From positions 1 to 52,961 of IMG/VR virus record IMGVR_UViG_3300046535_001284: DNA of 52,961 bases; one strand, 5' to 3'. The translations under genes and the position numbers were made by a program. This DNA is from a virus. Below, piece after piece: positions 37,979 to 46,392 of this stretch (within the stretch, counting starts at the first letter, position 1; every line of letters starts with the position of its first letter). Under the pieces are notes generated by a model, which did no database searches, was not told the DNA's origin, and saw only the letters and a program-made list of their open reading frames with translations.

Positions 37979-38380
37979 TCAGCTGCCAGGCGCGACGAAG
38001 GTCTCGCCGTCGGTTGCCGAAGCGGCGGCAGGGGCCGCTCCGCCATCCGCAGCGACCTGCGTGCCGAGCGAAGTGGCTTCGCCAGCACTGACCTCGGTCG
38101 TCGCAGCCGTGGCGGCCGGCGGCTCCGGGGCAGCAGCCTCGACCTCGGCGTCCATCTGCGTGTTCGTGTCGATCAGGCTCTGGACCGCAGCGACCGCAGC
38201 TGCCGTGTTGCCCGCCTCGATCAGACGACGCACGTCCTTGAGCGCCTCCGTCTGACCGGCCTGCAGCTCTGCGACCTTGGTCATCAGGTCCGCCATGCTC
38301 TGAGTCATGTCAGCGATCTTCCCTTCGATCTCGGATGCTAGACGAATGAGGTCTAGCACTCTCTGTACCTCTAGTAACAT
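37979..38380 (-). CDS. coiled-coil structural or assembly protein
   Basis: It is a 133-aa protein. Residues 5-75 are a continuous helix with heptads (RLASEIEGKIADMTQSMADL). The rest is disordered Ala/Pro/Thr-rich. It lies between the major tail protein and the chaperones. No family recognised; a minor virion or assembly protein is likely. Confidence 0.6.
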   Translation of the reverse strand: MLLEVQRVLDLIRLASEIEGKIADMTQSMADLMTKVAELQAGQTEALKDVRRLIEAGNTAAAVAAVQSLIDTNTQMDAEVEAAAPEPPAATAATTEVSAGEATSLGTQVAADGGAAPAAASATDGETFVAPGS

Positions 38381-38387
38381 TGTCCCA

Positions 38388-38490
38388 CCTAGACTCTAGA
38401 GAGACAAAATCGGTTGGCTTTGTAGTTAGGGTGTAGATTCCTTTGGTCTAGTTAGAGTCTAGTTTGGTTAGACGTCTAAGAGACGCAATT
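38388..38490 (+). repeat. GTCTA/TAGAC operator-like cluster, copy 3
   Basis: GTAGATTCCTTTGGTCTAG (from 38433) and a perfect 12-bp palindrome TTAGACGTCTAA (38468-38479) lie between leftward genes. It shares its core with the clusters at 9437 and, in reverse, 26950-27010. Confidence 0.55.
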
Positions 38491-38491
38491 G

Positions 38492-39754
38492 CTAAACAAC
38501 ACTCTCTTGGGTCTTGACTACGATCTGGAACGACTTGCCGGTTCCATCGATCGGGAACCGGTAGGCGATCTGGGCGCGGATGAGCTCGCCCTGGCCGCCA
38601 AGCCCGACTTCGTACGTGTCCTTGATCGAGACAGGTGTGAGTAGAGCGATGCTGTTGTTGGCTCCCTTCGTCGCCGTGACGGTGATCGACTGACCCGTTA
38701 GCGCCTTGAACGCATCGTAGTCAGTACGGTCGAGGAAGTCTCGCTCGACCGATAGCGTGAGCTCGCGCTCGCCGAAGTGGACGAACTGTGCACCACGTCC
38801 CGTGTTCTTGAGACGGTACTCCGGCGTTGCGTTGTCGTTGCACTGCCACTCGAACGTGTCGGTGTCGAAGACAGCTGTAGCCGTCGGGATCTCGACGATG
38901 TACTGACCAGCACCGTACGGTACCACAGTAGAGAACGTCGGTGTGGGCAGGCTCTGCGAGGCCTCGTCCTGACCGATGATACTCAAGGTCAGCATGAGCA
39001 GGCCATCAGTGATGCTGAACTTGAACTGGCCGACGACACATCCGGTGTAGCCGAACACCTGGCCGTTGCGCTCGATCGTGATACTCAGCGTACGTACAGG
39101 TAGAGCATTCGGCAGCGGCGTCACGGTGTACGTGAAGTTCGGCGAGCCACCTGACTTGACGATCGTGTGACGAGAGGCGTACAGGAAGTAGATGAGAACG
39201 TCCTCGAGACATTCCATCTCGATGTCACCCTCGGTGTGAACGTTGCCACTCACAGCACCGATGATGTCTGCCGACTTACGAATTGGTCGGCGGAAGACCG
39301 TCTCCTGAACGAACTTGATGGACTCGTTGATGAACGGGAAGAACTTGGTCGGGGCAACGTAAGTGCCGGGAGTGTTGGCTGTGTTGAACGTTGGGAGAGC
39401 ACCAGCAGGAGCTCCGACAGCCACGTCGTCGTACGAAGTGACGACGCCCAGCGTTGTGACGAGTAGCTCGGTTCCAGTGCCACCGCCAGCAGCTGTCCGG
39501 TAGACCTTGTAACCCGTCGCGCCAGTTACTGCGGGCCATGTCAGGTGCGCTGTCAGGTTGCCTGCAGCAGTTGTGACCGAGACCTCGTTCGAGACCGACG
39601 TCTCACCCTGAGCGTTCAGCGCGGTAATCTCATACAGGTACGTACCTGCAGTCAGCGCGCCGCCCGCTGTGGGAACTCCAGTCAGAACAGGTGGTGGCAG
39701 AACCTCGAAGGCGATGCCCATTTGGCCTGCTGCACCGATATTCGGGTTAGGCAT
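38492..39754 (-). CDS. major tail protein with an N-terminal FN3-like insert
   Basis: It is a 420-aa protein. Residues 17-110 are an Ig/FN3-like module (ALTAGTYLYEITALNAQGET, WPAVTGATGYKVYRTA). The rest follows the tube-protein pattern (IEMECLEDVLIYFLYASRHT, VVGQFKFSITDGLLML). High position in the operon, size and order before the chaperones support the call. The insert probably decorates the tube surface. Confidence 0.85.
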   Translation of the reverse strand: MPNPNIGAAGQMGIAFEVLPPPVLTGVPTAGGALTAGTYLYEITALNAQGETSVSNEVSVTTAAGNLTAHLTWPAVTGATGYKVYRTAAGGGTGTELLVTTLGVVTSYDDVAVGAPAGALPTFNTANTPGTYVAPTKFFPFINESIKFVQETVFRRPIRKSADIIGAVSGNVHTEGDIEMECLEDVLIYFLYASRHTIVKSGGSPNFTYTVTPLPNALPVRTLSITIERNGQVFGYTGCVVGQFKFSITDGLLMLTLSIIGQDEASQSLPTPTFSTVVPYGAGQYIVEIPTATAVFDTDTFEWQCNDNATPEYRLKNTGRGAQFVHFGERELTLSVERDFLDRTDYDAFKALTGQSITVTATKGANNSIALLTPVSIKDTYEVGLGGQGELIRAQIAYRFPIDGTGKSFQIVVKTQESVV

Positions 39755-39963
39755 TAACTCTCACCACCCTCCTCTGAGAAGGAAACCGTCAGGTGGAACC
39801 AGGGAGCGAACCGAGCACTGCCGAGCTTATACCCGTGAAAGGCCTCGAACAGAGCTACCTGCTCCTCCGTGAAGTCCTTGGTCTCACCAGGCTCGAATTC
39901 ACCAAGCACGTTGACAACGCATGCCTGATCAGACGTCGCCTGGTATGTTGCCTTCAACGCCAT
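39754..39963 (-). CDS. small protein before the major tail gene
   Basis: It is a 69-aa protein. A small beta unit (YQATSDQACVVNVLGEFEPG) is followed by a helix (TEEQVALFEAFHGYKL). It resembles small head-tail region proteins of unknown role. It overlaps the next gene by 1 base. Confidence 0.6.
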   Translation of the reverse strand: MALKATYQATSDQACVVNVLGEFEPGETKDFTEEQVALFEAFHGYKLGSARFAPWFHLTVSFSEEGGES

Positions 39964-39976
39964 AGCAATCCCCCTC

Positions 39977-40450
39977 TCAGTGTACCGGGAGCGACGTCTT
40001 GTTTCGGCCGAAGTATGTCAGCCGAGATGAGCGGTACAAGGTGTTACGCTTAACTGCATATCCCGACTCGACCTCACGAACGAATCCGTGGATCAGAGTC
40101 GGAGCGTTGCCGTTGTTAGGGTCCTTGAGCTGAAGGTCCTGGTGCAGGAAGAGTTCAATGTCGTATGCAAGTTGGTCAGCCTGCTTGCGTGAGACGTTCA
40201 TATCCTGTACTTGCGATATGTATACAAGGATGAAGATTTCAAAGTCGTTCTGAGTCATGTTAGGAGCGCCCGCAAGTTCGCGGACCTTGTTGTTAGGTTC
40301 GACGCAGACAGTAGGAGTGTGAGCAAGTTGCGATTGATCACCATAGAAGGTGTCGACTACCGGAATGATGAAGCTACCCTTGTGGCCTTCGATCTTGGCT
40401 AGGAGAACGCCAGCGATGACCGAGATGTCAGCAGGGTAAGGGTAGGTCAC
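39977..40450 (-). CDS. tail terminator-like protein
   Basis: It is a 157-aa protein. GTG 40450 overlaps the previous stop (TAGTG) and has GGGAGGCAGG upstream. The alpha-beta pattern with NDFEIFILVYISQVQDMNVS, then ADQLAYDIELFLHQ and GFVREVESGYAV is that of siphophage tail-completion proteins, and the gene order (connector, gpG-like, this, tail tube) is right for it. Confidence 0.7.
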   Translation of the reverse strand: MTYPYPADISVIAGVLLAKIEGHKGSFIIPVVDTFYGDQSQLAHTPTVCVEPNNKVRELAGAPNMTQNDFEIFILVYISQVQDMNVSRKQADQLAYDIELFLHQDLQLKDPNNGNAPTLIHGFVREVESGYAVKRNTLYRSSRLTYFGRNKTSLPVH

Positions 40451-41151
40451 TATACACCTGCCTCCCAAGCACGGCCAGCCTCGTTGACTAGCCCTTCCAT
40501 CCACTCGATGAAGATGTCGCTGATAGCCTCTTCATCCTCCGCCTGAATGAGGAGGAAAGGTCGAGCAGGAATGACGAACTTGGTCTCGTTGTGTGCTTCA
40601 GTCGTTCCTGCGGTCCTAGCTAGTCTAGCCATCGCCGTGCGGATGTTCCTAAGGGTCAGCGCGTACCCTTCACGAAGGAGGAAATCGACAGCGACATCCC
40701 TGATGCTGCCCCAACCACCCTGGTGAAGCTTACCGTACCAAACCTCAGGAGGCAAGTCACGAATCGTTGCACCTGTCTTGGTGAAGGACCAGATGCCGAA
40801 GCTCGATGCCACATTCTCGAGCAGACCCGACCGATACAAGATAGGCCGAGCACTACCACGTATCTTCTCCGCAGCTAGTGACAGAGGCTCCCAGGCTGTG
40901 GGACGACCCTCATGAAGGAAGTTCTGCCGAATCGAGGGCATCATCACAACCCGAACCGATTCGACCAGTGGTACCTTGTAGTCAGCGATCTGCAGGGCCA
41001 ACTTGTTCACGCGTCGAGCGATGATTCCAATCGACGGCCGTATCTCCCAACCAGCAGCAAGTATGTGGTCATACCGCATACCGCCCCAGACCGCAGCCTT
41101 GATCTGCGAGAGGCGAATCTTTGAGAAGGGCGTATATGCTGGCCCAGTCAT
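40450..41151 (-). CDS. virion morphogenesis protein (Mu gpG/HK97 gp10-like)
   Basis: It is a 233-aa protein. Residues 68-120 have the family pattern IRQNFLHEGRPTAWEPLSLA followed by RPILYRSGLLENVAS (Phage_tail_S/virion morphogenesis). The C terminus ends in an acidic helix. It acts in head-tail joining. It agrees with the Mu-like head genes upstream. Confidence 0.78.
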   Translation of the reverse strand: MTGPAYTPFSKIRLSQIKAAVWGGMRYDHILAAGWEIRPSIGIIARRVNKLALQIADYKVPLVESVRVVMMPSIRQNFLHEGRPTAWEPLSLAAEKIRGSARPILYRSGLLENVASSFGIWSFTKTGATIRDLPPEVWYGKLHQGGWGSIRDVAVDFLLREGYALTLRNIRTAMARLARTAGTTEAHNETKFVIPARPFLLIQAEDEEAISDIFIEWMEGLVNEAGRAWEAGV

Positions 41152-41160
41152 ACACCCCTC

Positions 41161-41613
41161 CTAAAAGAATACCTGGCCCATTGAGAAGGCAGCCGGACCT
41201 AGGGAGGGATCATCACTTGTGGGAGTCATTGCTGAAGAAGCGTCCGTTGGGTAGAACAGAGGAGAGCCAGATGTGTCTGGCTCTCCTGGCAGCTCTATGG
41301 TACCATCCAGCAGCCCTACGATCAGTGTCTCAGCATTTGTCCGAAGACGTTCCGAGTAGACGCTTCCCTCGCCGATGTCCTCGGAGTACTGGCGATCGTA
41401 GACCCATGCAATGTACAGCTTCGAGATGATGGTGCGAACGAGCTTGGGTGTAGTCGTCGAGTTCGTCCAAGTCGTATAGTCTGGAAACGCTGACGAGAGA
41501 CGGACAACGACTTCCTCTTCGAGATGGTCGAGAAGATTAGTGTCAAGGGCAGAGATAGTGAGCTTGGTACCTTCGGCCCAGGCCTGAGCTTCTTGAAGTG
41601 TGATGCGACTCAC
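41161..41613 (-). CDS. head-tail connector/adaptor
   Basis: It is a 150-aa helical protein: ALDTNLLDHLEEEVVVRLSS, VRTIISKLYIAWVYDRQYSE, LRTNAETLIVGLLDGTIELP. Such an all-helical layout with a Tyr-rich middle and a C-terminal strand is that of gp6/DUF1320-like connectors that bind under the portal. Its place after the capsid gene agrees. Confidence 0.7.
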   Translation of the reverse strand: MSRITLQEAQAWAEGTKLTISALDTNLLDHLEEEVVVRLSSAFPDYTTWTNSTTTPKLVRTIISKLYIAWVYDRQYSEDIGEGSVYSERLRTNAETLIVGLLDGTIELPGEPDTSGSPLFYPTDASSAMTPTSDDPSLGPAAFSMGQVFF

Positions 41614-41634
41614 TATCTCTACCCTCCTCCACTG

Positions 41635-41988
41635 TTACACGCCTGCCGGAGGCTCCGTCTCAGGTGTGTCCACACCGGACTCGCCGCCGGTCTCCTGCGT
41701 CTCGTCCACACCTTCCGTTGACGAAGCCTCCGGAGTAGCAGAGGCCTCCTGCTCAGCCTTCATCGCTGCCAGCTGAGCCTCGAGCTCGGCGATACGAGCA
41801 TCCCGAGCGTCCACCGCAGCCTGCTTGTCAGCAGCCTCGTCGCGCTCCTCGAGAACACCCGCGTTCCAGAGGTCGAGCATCTCTTCCTTGGTGAGACCCG
41901 TCACCTGTGCGCCCGGACTGAAGACCTTCTCGCCCTCGCCGGCCATACCGTGACGGATCGTGTTGACCGCGTGATACGTTTTGCCCAT
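41635..41988 (-). CDS. small head protein with coiled coil
   Basis: It is a 117-aa protein from ATG 41988 behind AGGAGG. Residues 25-50 are helix-rich with a Rho-N-like look (LTKEEMLDLWNAGVLEERDE). Residues 52-80 are a coiled coil (ARIAELEAQLAAMKAEQEA), and the tail is acidic and disordered. Common in actinophages just after the capsid gene; function unknown. Confidence 0.65.
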   Translation of the reverse strand: MGKTYHAVNTIRHGMAGEGEKVFSPGAQVTGLTKEEMLDLWNAGVLEERDEAADKQAAVDARDARIAELEAQLAAMKAEQEASATPEASSTEGVDETQETGGESGVDTPETEPPAGV

Positions 41989-41998
41989 CTCACACCTC

Positions 41999-42991
41999 CT
42001 AGTTCACGGCCGTCTTGATGAGGTAGCCGGCAATCGCCTTGCCGGCATCGCCAGAACCGGGGTCGCCCTGCGCGACCAGCTTGAGGTCGTAGTAGCGGCA
42101 GCAGCGCACGAGGTCGCTCTTCCGCTTCTCCTCACGCCACCGGTCGATGTACTGCACCTGACCGCCAGGGTTGCCACGCCATCCGAACTCGTATGCGAAG
42201 GCGGGAACCTTGAGGCCGGCACGCGCGGGCACCCACGCCATGACGACGTCCTTGCCCCAGAGGTACGAGAGCGACGGCGTCGCACCGACGTTCGCCGTGT
42301 TGATGCCGACGCCGGGAATGACGATGCCCGGGATGCCGACCACAGCACCGATCAGGTCGGCGCTCACGATGCCCCGCTCCGAGTACTTGATGCGCTCGAT
42401 GAAGTCGGGGTGATCCTCCAGGATCGTCATGACCTGGTAAGGAATCACAGCGACCGTCGGAGGCATGAAGATCCGAGAGTGGATCGCCGACTTGCCGGTA
42501 CGCAGGTCGGAGATCGGGTCGGAGTTCACGTAGTCGTTCCACCTCGACGTACCCGACAGGGTAGCCGTGTTTGTCGAGGCGTAGTTCGCGGCCGTTGTGG
42601 CGAGGTCCTTCATAGCCTTCTCGCGACCCAGCATGATCTTGCCAGTCACGAGTTCCGTACCATCACGGTCCGGGGCGAGAGGACTGTCGGCGTTCCACCG
42701 CTCCTCGTCCGTTACTGGCACCTGCAGGGAGTGCTCCTGCGCGTAGTAGGTGTCAGTCGACAGCGCGAGTCCGGGGATCTCGTTGGCCTCAGTACCCGGC
42801 GCACGGAAGTCGTTCTCCGGAAGCCAGGCCTCACGGCCGAAGATGTAGTACTTGTCCGACTGCTTCATGACCCCAACGATGGGGAACAGTCGCTCGCCGA
42901 CGAGGTCGTTGTTGGGCCAGGCCACACTGATCTGGGTCAAGATCTGATCGATGTGGACGTTGCCGGAACCTGTCGGGTTGTAAACTGGCAT
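41999..42991 (-). CDS. major capsid protein
   Basis: It is a 330-aa protein from ATG 42991. It follows the protease/scaffold and decoration genes, as in Mu-like and HK97-fold heads. GREAWLPENDFRAPGTEANE and DLAVVGIPGIV-like segments with YLWGKDVVMAWVPARAGLKV fit the gpT/E-type capsid group. The N-terminal 15 residues (VYNPTGSGNVH core) recur at the start of the basic protein at 49220. Confidence 0.88.
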   Translation of the reverse strand: MPVYNPTGSGNVHIDQILTQISVAWPNNDLVGERLFPIVGVMKQSDKYYIFGREAWLPENDFRAPGTEANEIPGLALSTDTYYAQEHSLQVPVTDEERWNADSPLAPDRDGTELVTGKIMLGREKAMKDLATTAANYASTNTATLSGTSRWNDYVNSDPISDLRTGKSAIHSRIFMPPTVAVIPYQVMTILEDHPDFIERIKYSERGIVSADLIGAVVGIPGIVIPGVGINTANVGATPSLSYLWGKDVVMAWVPARAGLKVPAFAYEFGWRGNPGGQVQYIDRWREEKRKSDLVRCCRYYDLKLVAQGDPGSGDAGKAIAGYLIKTAVN

Positions 42992-43011
42992 GTCTTGTCA
43001 CTCCCTTCAGG

Positions 43012-43458
43012 TTACGGTAGGGCCGGCAGACCAGGCGTGAGGAGAACGTCGATCAGGTCTCCAGCAGCCGGCGTACCGATCGGAATGGGACCGACGACAA
43101 GTCCCAGCGGGATGTTGGTCGACACAGCGAGCTTGACGCCGCCCTTGTTGCCCGATGTGCCGCTGGCAGCGACCAACGAACCCAGAACGATGGTGCCAGG
43201 TGTGTCGGACACACGCACCCGTGAGATGCCGATCAGACGCACGTCGGCAAGCACCTTGTCCTGCAGAACCTTGGATGCGTCGACACTCTCCTGCACGACG
43301 CCGGTGTTGCGCACCGTTGCAGTAGCGTTCAGGTCGATCTTACCCGTCGCCGAGTCAGCGGCTACACACCGGTAGGCGAGGACGCCTGCGGTGTCGGATG
43401 TGTTGTACGTCTTCAGGACAGGGAAAGCCTTGTCCAGAACGTAGTTCGGTCCAGGCAT
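43012..43458 (-). CDS. capsid decoration protein (DUF2190-like)
   Basis: It is a 148-aa beta-rich protein. AGVLAYRCVAADSATGKIDL and VLQDKVLADVRLIGISRVRV match the DUF2190/capsid cement pattern, and LGLVVGPIPIGTPAAGDLID closes the barrel. It is placed between protease/scaffold and capsid genes, as in Mu-like phages with stabilising head proteins. Confidence 0.78.
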   Translation of the reverse strand: MPGPNYVLDKAFPVLKTYNTSDTAGVLAYRCVAADSATGKIDLNATATVRNTGVVQESVDASKVLQDKVLADVRLIGISRVRVSDTPGTIVLGSLVAASGTSGNKGGVKLAVSTNIPLGLVVGPIPIGTPAAGDLIDVLLTPGLPALP

Positions 43459-43475
43459 TCTAGTTCACCTCCTCC

Positions 43476-44117
43476 TTACGCCTTGAACGTGTAGGAACTC
43501 TCGCGGTACTCATCGAACAGCTTCGGGTTGTCTCGAGCGACCCGCTCGACAGCGGTTCCGTAGTCGAGCTTGTCCTTCTCCATCAGCGCCTTGACCTGCT
43601 CGTTGAAGCGAGCTGACGAGTCGGTGCCATCACCGGAGTGCTGACGAGTGTAGCCCCGCTCCGAGAGGTCGACGAGCGACGTCCCGTTGACGATGCCCTC
43701 GAAGAGCTCGAACAGTAGCTTCGCTGCTTCCGGACCGGACTTCAGCATGACCTGCTGAATCGCCTCGCGAGTCGGAGGCGTCAGGGCGAAGGTCTTGCCG
43801 TGCTGCAGCTCCGCCAGCTTGGTGTTGATCTCGGCCAGGCGGATCGCTGCCTGAGCTTCCTGCAGCGCCTTCTCCTTGGCCTCGTTGTCGGCGAAGAGCT
43901 TGGCGAACGCCGGACTCGACTCGATCAGCTGCCGCAGCTGTGGGTCCAGCTTCGGGTCGGTCGGGTTCTTCAGCTTCGCGACTTCCTCCGTCAGCGTGGT
44001 CTTCTCCGCGGTGAGCGTCGTGATCGACGTCGCCATCTCAGTGAGCTTGGCGATGACCGCAGCCTCATCGGCCGTCTCAGCGAGCCCGAGGAGCTCCCTG
44101 AGCTTCTTCAGATCCAT
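43476..44117 (-). CDS. nested scaffold protein, internal start
   Basis: ATG 44117 (MDLKKLRELLG) lies in frame with GGGGAG 8-12 bases upstream, exactly where the protease domain ends and the coiled-coil scaffold begins. It would give a 213-aa scaffold alone, like Mu Z in I or lambda Nu3 in C. This is inferred from site and domain border. Confidence 0.55.
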   Translation of the reverse strand: MDLKKLRELLGLAETADEAAVIAKLTEMATSITTLTAEKTTLTEEVAKLKNPTDPKLDPQLRQLIESSPAFAKLFADNEAKEKALQEAQAAIRLAEINTKLAELQHGKTFALTPPTREAIQQVMLKSGPEAAKLLFELFEGIVNGTSLVDLSERGYTRQHSGDGTDSSARFNEQVKALMEKDKLDYGTAVERVARDNPKLFDEYRESSYTFKA

Positions 44118-44633
44118 GTCAGTCTCCCCAGGTGGGTCGTTGGGCGGTACGACGAGCTCGGAGAGGTTCACGGGGATCAAGTTCTTCATGTACGGACGGT
44201 TGGTAAGACCGCCACCATTCAGAACGTCCGTGTGAACTACCCCGTTCGGGTCGGTCCACTCGTCGGCGTAGTCCGCCGAGAAGTAGCGGTACTTCTTCTC
44301 CATGATGTCCTTGGCGCCATCGGCTGTCCAGTCGACGTGGAGCCACAGACCATCAGATCGAACATCAGCATCCTTGACCCAACCCGCAGCTTGTCCACCC
44401 TTGGCGGGGTCGGTCTTGTGGTCGTAGTCGATGTCGGGATCGACACCGCGAACCTTCGTCTTGACGCTGGTAGCCAGTGCGGTGAGCTTGGCTGAGTCAA
44501 AGACTAGCGAGCCGTGGATCGGATGCGTGTACGTTCCATACGGCAGAGCATGGACCCAACTCGTCTTGGTCCCTGCCGCATCAGCTAGGGTGACCTTCGT
44601 CAGGTCGACCCACCAGCCAAAATGCTTGCCCAT
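43476..44633 (-). CDS. Mu gpI-like prohead protease-scaffold
   Basis: It is a 385-aa protein from ATG 44633, set by AGGAGG; a longer frame runs into the portal gene. Residues 1-165 are the Mu I-type protease: DIDYDHKTDP, GLWLHVDWTADGAKDIMEKK, YRYFSADYADEW and LNGGGLTNRPYMKN. Residues 172-385 are a coiled-coil scaffold. It shapes the prohead and then cleaves itself and head proteins. Confidence 0.87.
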   Translation of the reverse strand: MGKHFGWWVDLTKVTLADAAGTKTSWVHALPYGTYTHPIHGSLVFDSAKLTALATSVKTKVRGVDPDIDYDHKTDPAKGGQAAGWVKDADVRSDGLWLHVDWTADGAKDIMEKKYRYFSADYADEWTDPNGVVHTDVLNGGGLTNRPYMKNLIPVNLSELVVPPNDPPGETDMDLKKLRELLGLAETADEAAVIAKLTEMATSITTLTAEKTTLTEEVAKLKNPTDPKLDPQLRQLIESSPAFAKLFADNEAKEKALQEAQAAIRLAEINTKLAELQHGKTFALTPPTREAIQQVMLKSGPEAAKLLFELFEGIVNGTSLVDLSERGYTRQHSGDGTDSSARFNEQVKALMEKDKLDYGTAVERVARDNPKLFDEYRESSYTFKA

Positions 44634-44655
44634 CGCAGCGGCACCTCCTATTACG

Positions 44656-44685
44656 ATTATAGACGGGGTAGTACATTCACCACAA
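44656..44685 (-). promoter_or_regulatory. late promoter, TTGTGG-18-TATAAT
   Basis: On the minus strand the -35 TTGTGG is at 44685-44680 and the -10 TATAAT at 44661-44656. It is the same class as the promoter at 50491. It drives protease/scaffold and capsid genes. Confidence 0.65.
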
Positions 44686-44706
44686 CGTTTCACTATATAC
44701 CCTGTA

Positions 44707-46272
44707 TCAACCTCCTGACGTATCACGTCCCGAATTGCCCTTGGGAAGGCCAACTCGAGGCTGTGCAGTCTGCCGAGGCAGCTGTGCAGGCGATGGCTTC
44801 GTCGCCTGAGGCTGGTTGGCGTCAGGGCCTGCAGGCTCACTGATCTGCGCCGGATTGTCCTTCGTAGCCTGCATCGGAGCGCCAATCATCAAGCGCGACG
44901 TCGCCTTATCCATTGGAGGCAGGTCGGTTTCGTCTCGAATCTGAGCCTCTAGAACATCGTCAGGAGTGATCAGACCAGCACCAACGAAGTTGCGGACTGC
45001 GAAGCTTAAGGTACGGAGATCGTTCCACTCACCAATACGCCGAGCGCGAAGCTTCGGGTACTTAGTACGTCGGAAGTTCAAGTCGACTAGCTGTCGGATA
45101 ACGAACCGGTTGAATGTACTCGCGATACTAGCGGCGAGGTATCGAGTAGACTTGAAGAACATGTCCGTCGACTCTGTAGACGGCCTAGCCTCACCCATAA
45201 ATGGAGCGAGGATGTTCACTCGGATCTGCTCGCTGTGGTGATTGATCGACTCAACAGCAGATACCGGCTGACCTTCGAGCTTGGCGAACATGATTATCCA
45301 GTTCGCAGGTGCGACAATGTGTGCACGCTCATTCGTCCGGAGGTTTCGACCGATTTCATCGGCCAGCAGCTTGTCGGCCTTCGAGAACCCTGGAGGAAGG
45401 AGGATCACAGGCACACCAATACCGTGTCGTTCCTTCTGGATCGCGTCGATCTTGTACAGCGTGTCCTTGTAGTACCAGTGCTTGTACGCCGAGCGCAGCA
45501 CCGAGATGCCTCGAAGGTCACCCGCCTCAGCTTCGAGTGAGAAAACCACAAGCTTCCGAATCGGGATAAACGCTCCTATGGTATCTGCAGGGTACGGCAA
45601 ATTGAGACCCTGAACGCCTCCAACACCGAGGTTACCGTATGGAACGAACGGTTCCATCACGATTCCATTCGGTCCACCCTGCGCATCGAAAGCCCACTCC
45701 ATGATATCGAGCGGGTGCCTCGGAGCAAGCTTGCGGAGGACGATCTGCCCCTGCTTGTTAAAGTCGTACACCTTCTCGAACGGCATGTAGCCGTACTCGA
45801 ACATCAGGAGCACGTCGTCGAGCACTTGAGCCCAGTCGACATTTAGCCCGTCAAACAGATTCTCCTCGACAAAATCCGAGATGTTCTTGTCTTCGGCACT
45901 GTCAGAAGCCGGTTGCATGTACCAGTGAGCTGCCTGAATCGGCGTCTTGAGCAGCCTTAGACCTCCACGGATATCACCATCGCTTCGCTTGAGGTCGTAG
46001 TACTTGCGAATGCCCAGCTTGTCGCGGAGCTCAGGCATTCGCTCCTCGCGAGTCCATGCAGTCCACGGACTCATTGAGGTGTAACCGAGCTCCTGAAGAC
46101 CGAAACCGGGATCGATATTGGCCGGTTTCGCGAGTTGAACTGCGACATCCCGCCGTGACATGATGATGTAAGGATTGGCAGGATCGAGTTCGACACTTAC
46201 GACGTCGTGTCGATCGAGAAGCTCGGCGAGTGCAACGGAGCCCTCGTCGTTGACGTACTCAACCGCGGTCAT
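44707..46272 (-). CDS. portal protein (Mu gp29/DUF935-like)
   Basis: It is a 521-aa protein from ATG 46272. GGLRLLKTPIQAAHWYMQPA, WAQVLDDVLLMFEYGYMPFE and FSLEAEAGDLRGISVLRSAY follow the DUF935 portal family. The C-terminal 70 residues are Pro/Gln-rich and disordered. The dodecameric ring lets DNA enter and leave the head. Its order (terminase, portal, protease) is that of Mu. Confidence 0.87.
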   Translation of the reverse strand: MTAVEYVNDEGSVALAELLDRHDVVSVELDPANPYIIMSRRDVAVQLAKPANIDPGFGLQELGYTSMSPWTAWTREERMPELRDKLGIRKYYDLKRSDGDIRGGLRLLKTPIQAAHWYMQPASDSAEDKNISDFVEENLFDGLNVDWAQVLDDVLLMFEYGYMPFEKVYDFNKQGQIVLRKLAPRHPLDIMEWAFDAQGGPNGIVMEPFVPYGNLGVGGVQGLNLPYPADTIGAFIPIRKLVVFSLEAEAGDLRGISVLRSAYKHWYYKDTLYKIDAIQKERHGIGVPVILLPPGFSKADKLLADEIGRNLRTNERAHIVAPANWIIMFAKLEGQPVSAVESINHHSEQIRVNILAPFMGEARPSTESTDMFFKSTRYLAASIASTFNRFVIRQLVDLNFRRTKYPKLRARRIGEWNDLRTLSFAVRNFVGAGLITPDDVLEAQIRDETDLPPMDKATSRLMIGAPMQATKDNPAQISEPAGPDANQPQATKPSPAQLPRQTAQPRVGLPKGNSGRDTSGG

Positions 46273-46278
46273 GCCTCT

Positions 46279-46316
46279 CCAACCCCCACAGGCCGCAAAT
46301 GGACGATCGGCGAATT
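46279..46316. promoter_or_regulatory. CCCACAGG-type conserved element before the portal gene
   Basis: Top strand CCCACAGGCCGCAA then GGCGAATTAC matches 5011-5035 nearly base for base at both ends. It lies 7 bases upstream of the leftward portal start, on the strand opposite to the mRNA. It is therefore more likely a DNA site than an RNA one here. Confidence 0.45.
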
Positions 46317-46343
46317 ACTAGTGAGCAAAAGTTAGGTGAATTC

Positions 46344-46372
46344 ATTATATAACGAATCAACCTTAAGCGCAA
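46344..46372 (-). promoter_or_regulatory. late promoter, TTGCGC-17-TATAAT
   Basis: On the minus strand the -35 TTGCGC is at 46372-46367 and the -10 TATAAT at 46349-46344. It sits between the terminase stop and the portal start. Confidence 0.6.
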
Positions 46373-46392
46373 GATCCTTGTAGGTTTCACGT

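Noticed and set aside
41981-43375. 464-aa rightward open frame
   Set aside because: It is antisense to the major capsid and decoration genes, Arg/Val-rich as expected of a shadow frame, and has no ribosome binding site.
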